Virus record (IMG/VR): IMGVR_UViG_3300031578_000340
Location: 1-23,427 of that record
DNA: 23,427 nt
Source of the DNA: a virus
Direction: 5' to 3' (one strand)
Within the stretch, counting starts at the first letter, position 1. Every line of letters starts with the position of its first letter. Position numbers and translations under genes: made by a program. The notes beneath the pieces are model-generated. The model was given only the letters and a program-made list of their open reading frames with translations. It had not been told where the DNA came from and made no database searches. This document shows, piece after piece, positions 13,420-21,223 of this stretch.

Positions 13420-15116
13420 TATCTGTAACTGTTTATTTTATTCATTTTATTAAGTACACCCACTAATGTGCTACCTTCAATTCTAAATGTTACTTGTCCT
13501 CCTGATCCACCATTATTTATACTATTAAATAACTTTCTTTGTTGAGAACCATTTAATATCATTTCTCCTGAATTTGCCATTATAGGAACTCTATCACCTG
13601 TATAAGATCCTCCACCTACAATACCTCCTTTAGCAAATGATTGTGCTTGGATTGCTGCAACCTGCAATCCAACAGCACCTGCAGCTAATGCAGAAAGAGC
13701 CACAGCAACTACTGGATTAGCAGCCCATTTTTTCCAAACATCACTTACTGCTAAAGCACCATTGATTATTGCCTGAGCAGTATCCATTCTCTTTTGTTTT
13801 TGTGCATATTTCTTTTTTATAGCTATGCTTTGTTCTTCAGTTAAACCTTCTTGTGCTAATTCTTTATTCATAGCAGACATATTATTTTGATACATAAGAT
13901 CTGTTAAAGAATAAGCAAAATTAGCACCTGCTTGTTTTATATCATTAATTGCTTCTTGTTTTTGTTCTTCTGCTCTAAGTTCTTTATTTCTATATCCTGA
14001 TCTTATATCTGCACTTTCTTTAAGTAAAGATTCTAATCCTTGAAGAGCATTTGGAGGTATTAAATCTTGTGTGCCCATAAGAGAACCTAAACCTCCTACA
14101 GATTTTGAATTAATTGAGCTTGTGTCTAAATCTTTTAAAGATACTTCAGGTAAAGGAATTTCTATTTTACCCTCTTTAGCTTCCTTTGCCGCTTGTTTAA
14201 ATATTAAGTTTTTAAGGGTTACTAATTCTTTTTCTGTTTTACCAGGTTGTCCTTCTGCTACTTCAAAATTAACTAAAATCTTTGCTAATTGATCTAAAGG
14301 AGTATCTGCAAGTTTTTCATAAGACATTACTAACTGAGTATTAAACCTATCAATAACGCTTAAACCCTCTAAATATTTTTCCTTTTTAAATGGCTCAAGT
14401 TTAAAAATATTAGACTTTTTTACTGCAGCATCATAATTCTTTTTTGCCTTATTAAATCTTTCTGTATAATCTCCATATGAAGTTAAAATATCTTCAACTT
14501 GATATTCTGTTAGACCACTTATATCAGCAAAATTCTTTAAATATGCATCTTTTAATGATTTAGCATCTTTACTAACCTGTAGATTAAAATCCTCAGCATT
14601 TTTTGAATATTCTTTATAAAATTCTTGTTTTTGTTTGACTGTATAAGTATCAGTCCTATCCATCATTTTAGTATAAAGCGCCATCTGTTTATTATCAAGC
14701 TTAGCTTTTTGAACAGACAAACTTCTTCCTATATCACCAGAAAAATCTAAAGCATCAGCTAAATCCCTTGCACTTTGTGCTGCTTTATTAGCGTTAGAAA
14801 TAAAATCTTTAAAATCTCCTGTAGATAATGCGATAAAAAAACTATTTACATAACTGGTAGTTGTAGCCATTACTCTTGCAAAGGCATCTGCTGTCCCTTG
14901 AGTACTTTGTATTATCTTTTCAGCTATTTTAATTGCTCCTCCAGCAGCAGCAACTGCAGCACCAAGTTTTAACCAAGCACCTTGTACTTGTCTTCCAATA
15001 CTTTCATTTGATCTTTTAAAAGTATCAAGTTTTCTATTAGCATCTGCTAAACCTTGTTTAAGTTCCGCTGCATCTACTTCAAGCTTAAGAGCTAAATCTG
15101 CAAGAATTTTTGCCAT
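13419..15116 (-). CDS. Tail tape measure protein
   Basis: The 565-residue protein is mostly helical with long charged stretches and an Ala-rich segment near the C-terminus (NPVVAVALSALAAGAVG). It ends with the typical tape-measure signature: FAKGGIVGGGSYTGDRVPIM, then NSGEMILNGSQQRKLF. It sets tail length and guides DNA ejection; 565 residues is short and suggests a tail well under 100 nm by the usual rule of about 0.15 nm per residue. It starts one base after the chaperone stop, and its own stop overlaps the tail-tip ATG. Confidence 0.9.
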   Translation of the reverse strand: MAKILADLALKLEVDAAELKQGLADANRKLDTFKRSNESIGRQVQGAWLKLGAAVAAAGGAIKIAEKIIQSTQGTADAFARVMATTTSYVNSFFIALSTGDFKDFISNANKAAQSARDLADALDFSGDIGRSLSVQKAKLDNKQMALYTKMMDRTDTYTVKQKQEFYKEYSKNAEDFNLQVSKDAKSLKDAYLKNFADISGLTEYQVEDILTSYGDYTERFNKAKKNYDAAVKKSNIFKLEPFKKEKYLEGLSVIDRFNTQLVMSYEKLADTPLDQLAKILVNFEVAEGQPGKTEKELVTLKNLIFKQAAKEAKEGKIEIPLPEVSLKDLDTSSINSKSVGGLGSLMGTQDLIPPNALQGLESLLKESADIRSGYRNKELRAEEQKQEAINDIKQAGANFAYSLTDLMYQNNMSAMNKELAQEGLTEEQSIAIKKKYAQKQKRMDTAQAIINGALAVSDVWKKWAANPVVAVALSALAAGAVGLQVAAIQAQSFAKGGIVGGGSYTGDRVPIMANSGEMILNGSQQRKLFNSINNGGSGGQVTFRIEGSTLVGVLNKMNKINSYR

Positions 15117-15117
15117 T

Positions 15118-15510
15118 TTACATTTTTATTTTATCTATAGTTTCTAAAGGTATTATTTTATCTACTTTACCTTCTTTTTTAAATGATGCTTCAAATTCTC
15201 CCCATTCTTCTTCAGTTAAATTTTCTAAATCAGAAGTCTTTTTATCCTTATCATCCCAATGGAATGGCATCATATCTTTAATGAAATTATTCCAATTAAA
15301 TCCTCTTTTTGTATGTGGAGATAATAAAATATATGTTTGTAATCTTATCAATTCATAAATATCTTTTATATCTCTTGATTTGTCTTCATCCCAGATCTTT
15401 GATAATATAATGAACTCTTTAAATGTTAAGAAATTAAATTCCTTTTCATTTATACCAAATCTTAATTTTGATATACATTTTATTTTCAAATAATCATTGG
15501 CTTCAACTAT
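15118..15510 (-). CDS. Tail assembly chaperone extension (frameshift product, gpT-like)
   Basis: This frame has no ATG start. It is open back to the A9 run at the end of the first chaperone gene, where a -1 slip (AAA AAA AAA TAG read as AAA then ATA GTT) would join it to that gene and give about 254 residues in total. The body (for example FKEFIILSKIW, LSPHTKRGFNW, LTEEEWGEF) is acidic and helical like gpT parts of tail chaperones. A TTG at 15489 is the only alternative start in the frame. The first base given is the slip point. It acts with the first chaperone in bringing tape measure and tail-tube protein together. Confidence 0.75.
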   Translation of the reverse strand: MVEANDYLKIKCISKLRFGINEKEFNFLTFKEFIILSKIWDEDKSRDIKDIYELIRLQTYILLSPHTKRGFNWNNFIKDMMPFHWDDKDKKTSDLENLTEEEWGEFEASFKKEGKVDKIIPLETIDKIKM

Positions 15511-15881
15511 TTTTTTTTATCTTCTTCTGAAGCAACTTCTCCACCTACCATACTATAAAAGAACTTAGGTATAATTCCTATAATAACATTAAAGTTATTA
15601 TCAAGGATGTATATATAATCCTTTTCTTTTATCCCTATAAAGGTGCCTGTAGTGACAAGATTATATACCTTCTTTAGAAAAGATGGTGGGCTAATCTCAT
15701 AACCTGTTTTTAATCCTAATTTTAAAATGTATAATAATGATTCACCAAGTGCTAATATATTAGTATTTTCACTTAGTAATTTTGTGAAATCCTCACCTGT
15801 TTGCTCTTGGAACTTTATAAGAGTACTAAAAGCAATTAGAAAAGGATATTTCTTGCCTCGGAATGTAATGTATTCTACCAT
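15507..15881 (-). CDS. Tail assembly chaperone (gpG-like)
   Basis: The 124-residue product begins MVEYITFRGKKYPFLIAFST and continues with KFQEQTGEDFTKLL and ESLLYILKLGLKTG, a pattern of tail-assembly chaperones that lie between tail tube and tape measure. I choose the ATG at 15881 over one at 15920. The earlier ATG belongs to a copy of the RTGAATATATAA motif found upstream of other genes, and the 13 residues it adds (Ile/Tyr/Asn only) are that AT-rich leader translated. The gene ends in GAT AAA AAA AAA TAG, a slippery A9 run right before the stop. Confidence 0.8.
   Translation of the reverse strand: MVEYITFRGKKYPFLIAFSTLIKFQEQTGEDFTKLLSENTNILALGESLLYILKLGLKTGYEISPPSFLKKVYNLVTTGTFIGIKEKDYIYILDNNFNVIIGIIPKFFYSMVGGEVASEEDKKK
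15510..15518 (-). other. Probable -1 ribosomal frameshift site (A9)
   Basis: Nine A residues on the minus strand give the slippery heptamer A AAA AAA in zero frame directly before TAG (15509-15507). The -1 frame continues without stop into the gpT-like chaperone. This is the standard lambda G/GT arrangement. Confidence 0.75.
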
Positions 15882-15909
15882 AATGTAAATTATTTTATTT
15901 TCTATAATG

Positions 15910-15918
15910 TATATATTC
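15910..15918 (-). promoter_or_regulatory. RTGAATATATAA-type motif copy (tail chaperone gene)
   Basis: GAATATATA within ATGAATATATAC. It follows the tail-tube terminator at once and precedes the chosen chaperone ATG by 28 nt, which makes it the best-placed candidate for a promoter among the six copies. Confidence 0.5.
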
Positions 15919-15925
15919 ATAGAAA

Positions 15926-15950
15926 AAAAAGGGTCTTTAAAACCCTTTTT
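15926..15950 (-). terminator. Intrinsic terminator after the tail tube gene
   Basis: AAAAAGGGT (15926-15934) and ACCCTTTTT (15942-15950) pair perfectly over 9 bp with a 7-nt loop, and on the minus strand the stem runs into further T residues. It lies 11 nt past the tail-tube stop and may give an abundant tail-tube transcript. Confidence 0.8.
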
Positions 15951-15961
15951 AATTTACATTA

Positions 15962-16387
15962 TTAACCAGTAGTTTTGATGTATATTACTCCATCTCCAGC
16001 GATTTCAAAGTCGAATGTCATAGCACTACCCACACCACCTGCATAAGTAAATGAACTAAAATATCCAACTCCTTCAAAATATTTATTAGTTGAAGCATTA
16101 GGTAATAATGTCCATAATAGACTTGCATCATTTGTTGAAATTAAGTTTGCTGCTACTTCAGGAATATTATAATCACCTGCTGTTTTACCAATTTCTCTTA
16201 CAACCATTCCACTTCCTGAAAGAGTATAACCATACATATCAGGAACTACTTGTTTTGCGCCTGTTGAACTAAGAACTGCTATATCGATCATATCTTTGTT
16301 AACAGATAAACTAAAATCAGTTGCATAACCAATAGTAGAGCTATCAATCTTAACAGACATTTTTTTACTAAATAAAGGATTTGACAT
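15962..16387 (-). CDS. Major tail tube protein
   Basis: The 141-residue protein begins MSNPLFSKKMSVKIDSSTIG, then has SVNKDMIDI, a central LSGSGMVVRE strand and a C-terminal MTFDFEIAGDGVIYIK strand. This is the TP901-1-like tail tube pattern: two facing beta sheets plus one helix, forming hexamer rings. Position after the tail terminator and before the chaperones agrees. It is flanked by a motif copy upstream and a terminator downstream, so it can be transcribed strongly on its own. Confidence 0.85.
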   Translation of the reverse strand: MSNPLFSKKMSVKIDSSTIGYATDFSLSVNKDMIDIAVLSSTGAKQVVPDMYGYTLSGSGMVVREIGKTAGDYNIPEVAANLISTNDASLLWTLLPNASTNKYFEGVGYFSSFTYAGGVGSAMTFDFEIAGDGVIYIKTTG

Positions 16388-16412
16388 TTTTTTAAATTTA
16401 TTTTATTTATAT

Positions 16413-16421
16413 TATATATTC
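16413..16421 (-). promoter_or_regulatory. RTGAATATATAA motif copy (tail tube gene)
   Basis: GAATATATA within ATGAATATATAA, 25 nt upstream of the tail-tube ATG and just after the tail-terminator stop. As in the copy at 9333, the motif reads ATG AAT ATA TAA, which is also a three-codon minigene. Confidence 0.45.
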
Positions 16422-16428
16422 ATTCAAT

Positions 16429-16812
16429 TTAATTTACATAAAGAACATCATAATTAAGTGTCTTATAATAAACATTCTTTTCAATGTTTAAATCTAAACT
16501 ATCATTTGATAATATTATACTAATTAAATTATCAATACTATAGGAATTTAAATAATCAGTTAACCTATTTGCTGTATCTAAAACAGTTGCAGCTAAAGGA
16601 GAGACTACTTGTATACTTAAATTATAGTTAGAAATTACATTATTATTTCCTAATACACCAGCATTACCAGTATTTGAATATCCAAAAACTATCCAAGTTT
16701 TATTTGTATCGAAATCTACAGGTAGATGTTCAAATACAATTCCACCATCAGCAAAATTATTAGTTGATGTGTCGCCAGACATACAAGTTATAAGATCAGT
16801 TAAAAAAGCCAT
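16429..16812 (-). CDS. Tail terminator / tail completion protein
   Basis: The 127-residue protein lies between the gp10-like gene (with a TAATG overlap) and the tail tube, the fixed place of the tail terminator in HK97-like phages. The sequence has an N-terminal helix (FLTDLITCM), central strands (WIVFGYSNTG, NYNLSIQVVS), a helix (TANRLTDYLNSY) and a terminal strand (YDVLYVN). That order fits the gpU/gp11-like fold that stops tail tube growth and forms the tail-side joint. Assignment rests mainly on position. Confidence 0.65.
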   Translation of the reverse strand: MAFLTDLITCMSGDTSTNNFADGGIVFEHLPVDFDTNKTWIVFGYSNTGNAGVLGNNNVISNYNLSIQVVSPLAATVLDTANRLTDYLNSYSIDNLISIILSNDSLDLNIEKNVYYKTLNYDVLYVN

Positions 16813-17255
16813 TATATTTTTCTTATTTTTTTAAGTCTTCTTTGTAAATTCTTTTCAATTTCATTTCCCAATTCCTCTTGTGTATATTTAATAATTGGTT
16901 CTACTGAATTTAAAACTGTAGGTTCAATTTGTTTTTTACCTGTAATTCTTCCTCTTTTTGATCCTTTCTTTGTTTGTCTTTCTACAGTTCCTTTATCAAC
17001 AAATCTTAATTTATATCCATCTGAAGTTACACCAGCACTTACTGCTAATTTATTTTTTGGATCACTAACAACTTTAATTGTACTTTCTAATTTTGAAGAA
17101 TAATTTAATGTAGTTTTCAATTGATTAACTACAAATTTAGTACCTGCTTTTCTGATAAATGCCTGTAAAATCTTTGCTTGTAATTCAACAGGTAATCCTT
17201 TTAAAGCATCACTTAATTCTTTTAATCCATCTATTTTCCATCCTTTATTCATCAT
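16812..17255 (-). CDS. HK97 gp10-like head-tail joining protein
   Basis: The 147-residue basic protein starts MMNKGWKIDGLKELSDALKG and continues LPVELQAKILQAFIRKAGTK, the usual N-terminal helices of gp10-family proteins. The middle strands include VTSDGYKLRFVDKGT, and the C-terminus is a charged helix. It acts in the connector between head and tail. The ATG at 17255 overlaps the preceding stop in ATGATGAATAA; a GTG at 17267 would add four residues and seems less likely. Confidence 0.8.
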   Translation of the reverse strand: MMNKGWKIDGLKELSDALKGLPVELQAKILQAFIRKAGTKFVVNQLKTTLNYSSKLESTIKVVSDPKNKLAVSAGVTSDGYKLRFVDKGTVERQTKKGSKRGRITGKKQIEPTVLNSVEPIIKYTQEELGNEIEKNLQRRLKKIRKI

Positions 17256-17571
17256 AGAAGTGTACACATATTAGTTTAATTGTCTGCCTATCTTCAGGTT
17301 CATATATTTCAACTATTTTATAGTATTGATCATTATATTTTATTCTATATTTATTGTTAATATATTTTGTTTTATTATTAAAACGAATAGTAAATTCTGT
17401 AGTGAAAAATAATTCTTCATTTTCATTCATTCTAACATCACCTGAACGTATATAAACATTTGCCATAGTAGTAATATACTCACTATAACTTAATAGAGGA
17501 GAACCCACACTTGAAGTTGTAGATGTACCCTTTTCAATATAAATCTTTTTATTTAATGTAGCGCTTATCAT
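17245..17571 (-). CDS. Head closure / head-tail joining protein (SPP1 gp16-like)
   Basis: The 108-residue protein has a beta-barrel pattern seen in head-closure proteins: KKIYIEKGT, EYITTMANVYIRSG, ELFFTTEFTIRF, YRIKYNDQYYKIVEIYEP and a final TIKLICVHF strand. It is expected to form the ring beneath the connector that plugs the DNA channel. It begins next to the connector stop and overlaps the gp10-like gene. Confidence 0.8.
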   Translation of the reverse strand: MISATLNKKIYIEKGTSTTSSVGSPLLSYSEYITTMANVYIRSGDVRMNENEELFFTTEFTIRFNNKTKYINNKYRIKYNDQYYKIVEIYEPEDRQTIKLICVHFYDE

Positions 17572-18105
17572 TTACCATCTTGTTATTTTAAAATAATTTA
17601 AAATTCTTTCAACAGCTTTGATATTCTGTATTCCATTATAAACATAATTAGAACGTGTAACATCAAATAAATTTCCACATTCAATATAAATTGCTTGTTT
17701 TATTTCATCGGGACATTCTCCACTTTCATATCCAGTTGTAAATTCAATTTTCAATGGGTCTTCATCTAATGATGGACTAAATTCTATTGTAAAATATCCT
17801 TTTCCTTCATTAACTAAAGTATAATCTGTTATTAAAGTGCTTGAATCTGAAATAATATTATCAATTGAAACTAAATTACCTTCATCAACTTTTACTGCAC
17901 TTCCTATAAAATCATATATAGTCATAACATTAGATGTTAAAGCAATATCTTCACCAATATAGTTTTCACAAAATTTTGTTGCTGAAGGAATAATTGAATT
18001 TTCAATATATTCATCATCATCAAAATAATTTAAATCAATTCTTAAATGACGTTTAACATCAGTTAAAGTTACAGGATATAAAGACTTAGTTTTTTTGTTT
18101 ATCAT
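17572..18105 (-). CDS. Head-tail connector protein (gp6-like)
   Basis: The 177-residue protein starts with PVTLTDVKRHLRID, then DDDEYIENSIIPSATKFCENYIG, the helices typical of gp6-like connectors. It continues with a beta segment and then IEFTTGYESGECPDEIKQAI, another family hallmark in which the TGY and P-x2-IKQAI elements recur. The ring sits directly under the portal. It follows the capsid terminator and is the first gene of the connector/tail group. Confidence 0.85.
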   Translation of the reverse strand: MINKKTKSLYPVTLTDVKRHLRIDLNYFDDDEYIENSIIPSATKFCENYIGEDIALTSNVMTIYDFIGSAVKVDEGNLVSIDNIISDSSTLITDYTLVNEGKGYFTIEFSPSLDEDPLKIEFTTGYESGECPDEIKQAIYIECGNLFDVTRSNYVYNGIQNIKAVERILNYFKITRW

Positions 18106-18124
18106 AACAATGAAATAATTTTAA

Positions 18125-18153
18125 AAAAGGGAGGAGTTAATCCCCTCCCTTTT
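18125..18153 (-). terminator. Intrinsic terminator after the capsid gene
   Basis: AAAAGGGAGG (18125-18134) and CCTCCCTTTT (18144-18153) are perfect 10-bp arms with a 9-nt loop. On the minus strand the stem runs into TTTTTTAAAA. It lies 23 nt beyond the major capsid stop, so capsid mRNA can be ended here while read-through feeds the connector genes. Confidence 0.85.
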
Positions 18154-18175
18154 GTATTTAAGATTTAATCAACTC

Positions 18176-19315
18176 TTAATAAGTTGAGCAATCAGTACAG
18201 AATGTTATACCTCTTTTGTTAATAACACCTGAGTCTACTAACATAGTTGCAGTAACTTTTAATTGTCCTGAAGCAGCAAGGCTGAAAGGATCAACTATAA
18301 GAGAAATATTATCCCAAGTTCCAACTGCTACTTTATCCCAAGATGCAAGATACATTTCATCAGTTGAGATTTGAGGAACAGAATATGCAGGAATACCATT
18401 CAATTCATTAGCGTTCCAAATAGGAGCACCAGCAGTAGTACCTAAAGCGATAGTACCTTTAAGGTATGCTTTAGTTGTAGGGTTACATACATATGCAGGT
18501 TTGTTCATAAGTAATCCACCTATTGAAGCTTCCATATTAAGAGCATCAGCAAGATTAAATTGATGAGCGACTCTAGCTACAGGTTTTGTAAATGTTTGTG
18601 AAGCAGCGTCTGCTTTTACTTGAGTAAACACATCTTTTACAACTTTATTCCAAAGTCCTGATACAAGATTATCAACAATTGTTTGATATACACCAGGATT
18701 TGTTTGAGCTAATGTTTCGCTAGAAATTGCTTGACTGTGAGTTAATCTACGTGCAGCTAAAGTAACAGATGCACTAGCCATATTTGCAGTTGAACCGTCA
18801 GCAGCTTCATTTACAAAATGAGCTTCTGATTCACCCATTGAAGGTAAAGTAAAATTACCTGTCAAACCTGTAAAAAAAGTAACACCTAAGTTACGTAGGA
18901 ATGCTTCTCCAGGAGATAACATAACATCTATACCAGCAGGATTAACTATTTTTTCAATTATTCCAGTATCAGTACTTGTTATGATAGGATTTGCTCTTTC
19001 TTCAAGAAATATAGAAGAAGTTTTTCCAAGTCTATGTGACTCTTGTACTAAATCTCTAAATCTTACAGCAAAAGGATCTGTTTTAGATTCTTCTTTTTTA
19101 ACAACTGGAGCACCAGTTCTTTTATTTATTTCTTCTAAAGATTCAAACTCTTTAATTTGAGCATCAATAGTTTCAACTTCTTTTTCAAGTTTACTATATC
19201 TTTTAGACTCATCTTCATCTTTAGAACGATTTTCTGAAATTACTTGTTCAACGATAGTTTTCATCTCATCAAGTTTTTCATATCTTTTTTGTTTTAAATC
19301 ATCGATTCTTTTCAT
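18176..19315 (-). CDS. Major capsid protein, HK97 fold
   Basis: The 379-residue precursor opens with a charged coiled-coil delta domain (about 1-65, ending near KRTGAPVV) that serves as internal scaffold and is normally removed by the adjacent protease. The mature part has TSTDTGIIEKIVNPAG, then SPGEAFLRNLGVTFFTG, NEAADGSTANMASASVTLAA, and in the C-terminal half KPAYVCNPTTKAYLKGT and NELNGIPAYSVPQI, all in the order usual for HK97-type capsid proteins. It ends CTDCSTY. The gene follows the protease stop closely and is succeeded by a strong terminator. Confidence 0.93.
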   Translation of the reverse strand: MKRIDDLKQKRYEKLDEMKTIVEQVISENRSKDEDESKRYSKLEKEVETIDAQIKEFESLEEINKRTGAPVVKKEESKTDPFAVRFRDLVQESHRLGKTSSIFLEERANPIITSTDTGIIEKIVNPAGIDVMLSPGEAFLRNLGVTFFTGLTGNFTLPSMGESEAHFVNEAADGSTANMASASVTLAARRLTHSQAISSETLAQTNPGVYQTIVDNLVSGLWNKVVKDVFTQVKADAASQTFTKPVARVAHQFNLADALNMEASIGGLLMNKPAYVCNPTTKAYLKGTIALGTTAGAPIWNANELNGIPAYSVPQISTDEMYLASWDKVAVGTWDNISLIVDPFSLAASGQLKVTATMLVDSGVINKRGITFCTDCSTY

Positions 19316-19317
19316 TA

Positions 19318-19947
19318 TTATTTTATTATTTTATTTAAAATTTGAGCCAATTCTTTTTCTGACTCTATATTTGTATCTTTGAAGTCTGTTATTATTTTAT
19401 CTAATTCCTTAGATAAATTTTCAAATTCTTCATAACCTCTTGCCCAAACAACTGTTTGAGGATAAGCGGCTTTAGTTACTACAGATACATCAAACAAATT
19501 TGAAATTCTCGATATATGTCTAACGGGATCGCCGTCAGCATTTCGTTCCCATTTCTGTCCTTTGTCATCAACAGTAAAAGCGAATGAATTTTCAATAACA
19601 TCACCTCTTTCTACCATTTCATATAAATCTTTTGAAGAAGTTGTATTATTCAAGTTTGCTCTAAAGAACAATCCAGTTTCATCCTCCTTCAATTCTAATG
19701 TTTTGTTAATAGTTCTCGCAAGTATTTTATCTTTTGAATGATTAAATGTTAAATAAACATCATTGTTAATTGTTTCTGAAAATGCTCCTCTTTCTAATAT
19801 TTCAAAAAATGCTTTTCCATTTTCATAAATCAATTTACTTTCAACATCAAATACTGCTGCATATCCTTCTAAAATCATTTGATCACCTTCTTTAAAGGCT
19901 CTGATTTTTAATTCAGGATTATCATAAACTCTATTTTCAATTTTCAT
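19318..19947 (-). CDS. HK97-family prohead protease
   Basis: The 209-residue protein shows the family pattern: LEGYAAVFD near the N-terminus, FNHSKDKILART with the likely catalytic H70, a LYEMVERGDVIENSFAF segment with the likely nucleophile S121, and NLFDVSVVTKAAYPQT, in which D153 may complete the triad. It cleaves the capsid delta domain, and probably itself, during maturation. It sits between portal and capsid as expected. The residues after about 175 are a helical tail that may be processed away. A motif copy lies just before its ATG. Confidence 0.92.
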   Translation of the reverse strand: MKIENRVYDNPELKIRAFKEGDQMILEGYAAVFDVESKLIYENGKAFFEILERGAFSETINNDVYLTFNHSKDKILARTINKTLELKEDETGLFFRANLNNTTSSKDLYEMVERGDVIENSFAFTVDDKGQKWERNADGDPVRHISRISNLFDVSVVTKAAYPQTVVWARGYEEFENLSKELDKIITDFKDTNIESEKELAQILNKIIK

Positions 19948-19965
19948 TATTATAGTTTATTTTAA

Positions 19966-21189
19966 TTATATATTCACATCTTTTTTATTATTGTATTTTT
20001 CAACTGACATCAGGTTTGTCATAAGATAATGCTCGTTTCCGCCTTCATATGCTTTTCCTCCCTCATATTTTAATACATCATTAGGAGTTAAAGCACCAAT
20101 ACTAAATAATTGTTTGTAATTTTCAATTCTTGTTTTACTATCAGTTTCGGTTACAGCCATTGCATTAAATTCTATACTTTTTCCTGCTATTCTTTCTTCA
20201 GTAGTTAATAATTTATGTTCCAATTCTTGTCTATACATTCGAAGAATAGGTCTTAAAGTATTTATTTTATAGTTTAATTGTAATTGTTCAAGATTATTGA
20301 ACTTAGAACTTTCAAAATTTCCTACTAAATGAGGAGGAATCTTATATAAACTTGCTATTTGATCTGCATTAAAACGAATTGTAGCAATAAATTCTGCATC
20401 AGCAAAGTTTAATGTAATATCTTGTAATTCAGTAAATGGAGGTAATGAAATAACTTTACCAGCATTTTTAAACCCACCATATTTTGCTGTAAAATCAGCA
20501 ATTTTTTCTTGCCATTCTTTTGGATTTATACCCTCAGGAATAGATGTTTTTAATGCTTTAGGTGATGTAGCATTATTATCATAGAATTTATCTATAGTAT
20601 GAAATGCTTTATACGTAGTTGATAGATTTAATCTTAATTTTTCTATAGGATTAGTACCCCATATTCCATCATCAGATAAAGTTCTAAAATGTAAAAATTC
20701 ATTAGAGTTAATTAAAGTACCATTTTTATCATTGATATTATCTCTATAAGAATAATACAACTCATTATCTACTATTTTATATGCGAATATCTTCCAAGGA
20801 GCAACTACAGAAAATGATGTAATAAAACCATTACCATCTTTATAAATTCTAGCAAAAGCATTACCTTTTATATTTCGTATATATTCTAATGTAGTAAAAA
20901 ATGTGTTTGAGGTTGTATAATTGTTAGGATTGTAATGAAGTAAAGAATATCTATAATCCTTTTTTTCTAAAGTTTTACTATTATCTTCTTCATTTCTATA
21001 AATGTTTAACGGTAAACTACCTATATCTTCTGCTAATATTTTACAACTTGTATAAACAGTTGAAATATTTTCAGCATAATCTAAATTAAAAGGTGTGTTA
21101 GGAAAGTTTAAATAATCATCTTGTTTTTTTAATTCAGTATTTGTATCACCGACAATAGTCTTTGTGAATAAATTTGAAAAAATGCTCAT
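19966..21189 (-). CDS. Portal protein, HK97 family
   Basis: The 407-residue protein has TVYTSCKILAEDIGSLPLNI at about 44-63, the family's best-known helix, then YRYSLLHYNPN, FFTTLEYIRNIKGNAFARI, FLHFRTLSDDGIWGTNPIE and ADQIASLYKIPPHLVG. These match HK97-type portals throughout. It forms the dodecameric vertex through which DNA is packaged. The C-terminus (KKDVNI) is encoded by a copy of the GTGAATATATAA motif that precedes the protease gene. Confidence 0.93.
   Translation of the reverse strand: MSIFSNLFTKTIVGDTNTELKKQDDYLNFPNTPFNLDYAENISTVYTSCKILAEDIGSLPLNIYRNEEDNSKTLEKKDYRYSLLHYNPNNYTTSNTFFTTLEYIRNIKGNAFARIYKDGNGFITSFSVVAPWKIFAYKIVDNELYYSYRDNINDKNGTLINSNEFLHFRTLSDDGIWGTNPIEKLRLNLSTTYKAFHTIDKFYDNNATSPKALKTSIPEGINPKEWQEKIADFTAKYGGFKNAGKVISLPPFTELQDITLNFADAEFIATIRFNADQIASLYKIPPHLVGNFESSKFNNLEQLQLNYKINTLRPILRMYRQELEHKLLTTEERIAGKSIEFNAMAVTETDSKTRIENYKQLFSIGALTPNDVLKYEGGKAYEGGNEHYLMTNLMSVEKYNNKKDVNI
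19967..19975 (-). promoter_or_regulatory. RTGAATATATAA motif copy (protease gene)
   Basis: GAATATATA within GTGAATATATAA, 19 nt upstream of the protease ATG. It also encodes the last residues and stop of the portal gene, so the DNA motif is kept inside coding sequence. Confidence 0.45.
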
Positions 21190-21207
21190 ATTTATATCTT
21201 ATTTTTA

Positions 21208-21216
21208 TATATATTC
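21208..21216 (-). promoter_or_regulatory. RTGAATATATAA-type motif copy (portal gene)
   Basis: GAATATATA within ATGAATATATAT, located between the large terminase stop and the portal ATG, 18 nt before the latter. Confidence 0.45.
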
Positions 21217-21223
21217 ATTTGAT

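Noticed and set aside
14071-14292. Plus-strand ORF of 73 codons
   Set aside because: Lies wholly inside the tape measure gene; no independent start signal.
15110-15358. Plus-strand ORF of 82 codons
   Set aside because: Antisense to the frameshifted chaperone, which has strong positional support.
15882-15920. N-terminal extension of the tail chaperone to the ATG at 15920
   Set aside because: That ATG is part of the recurring RTGAATATATAA motif, and the added residues are a translated AT-rich leader.
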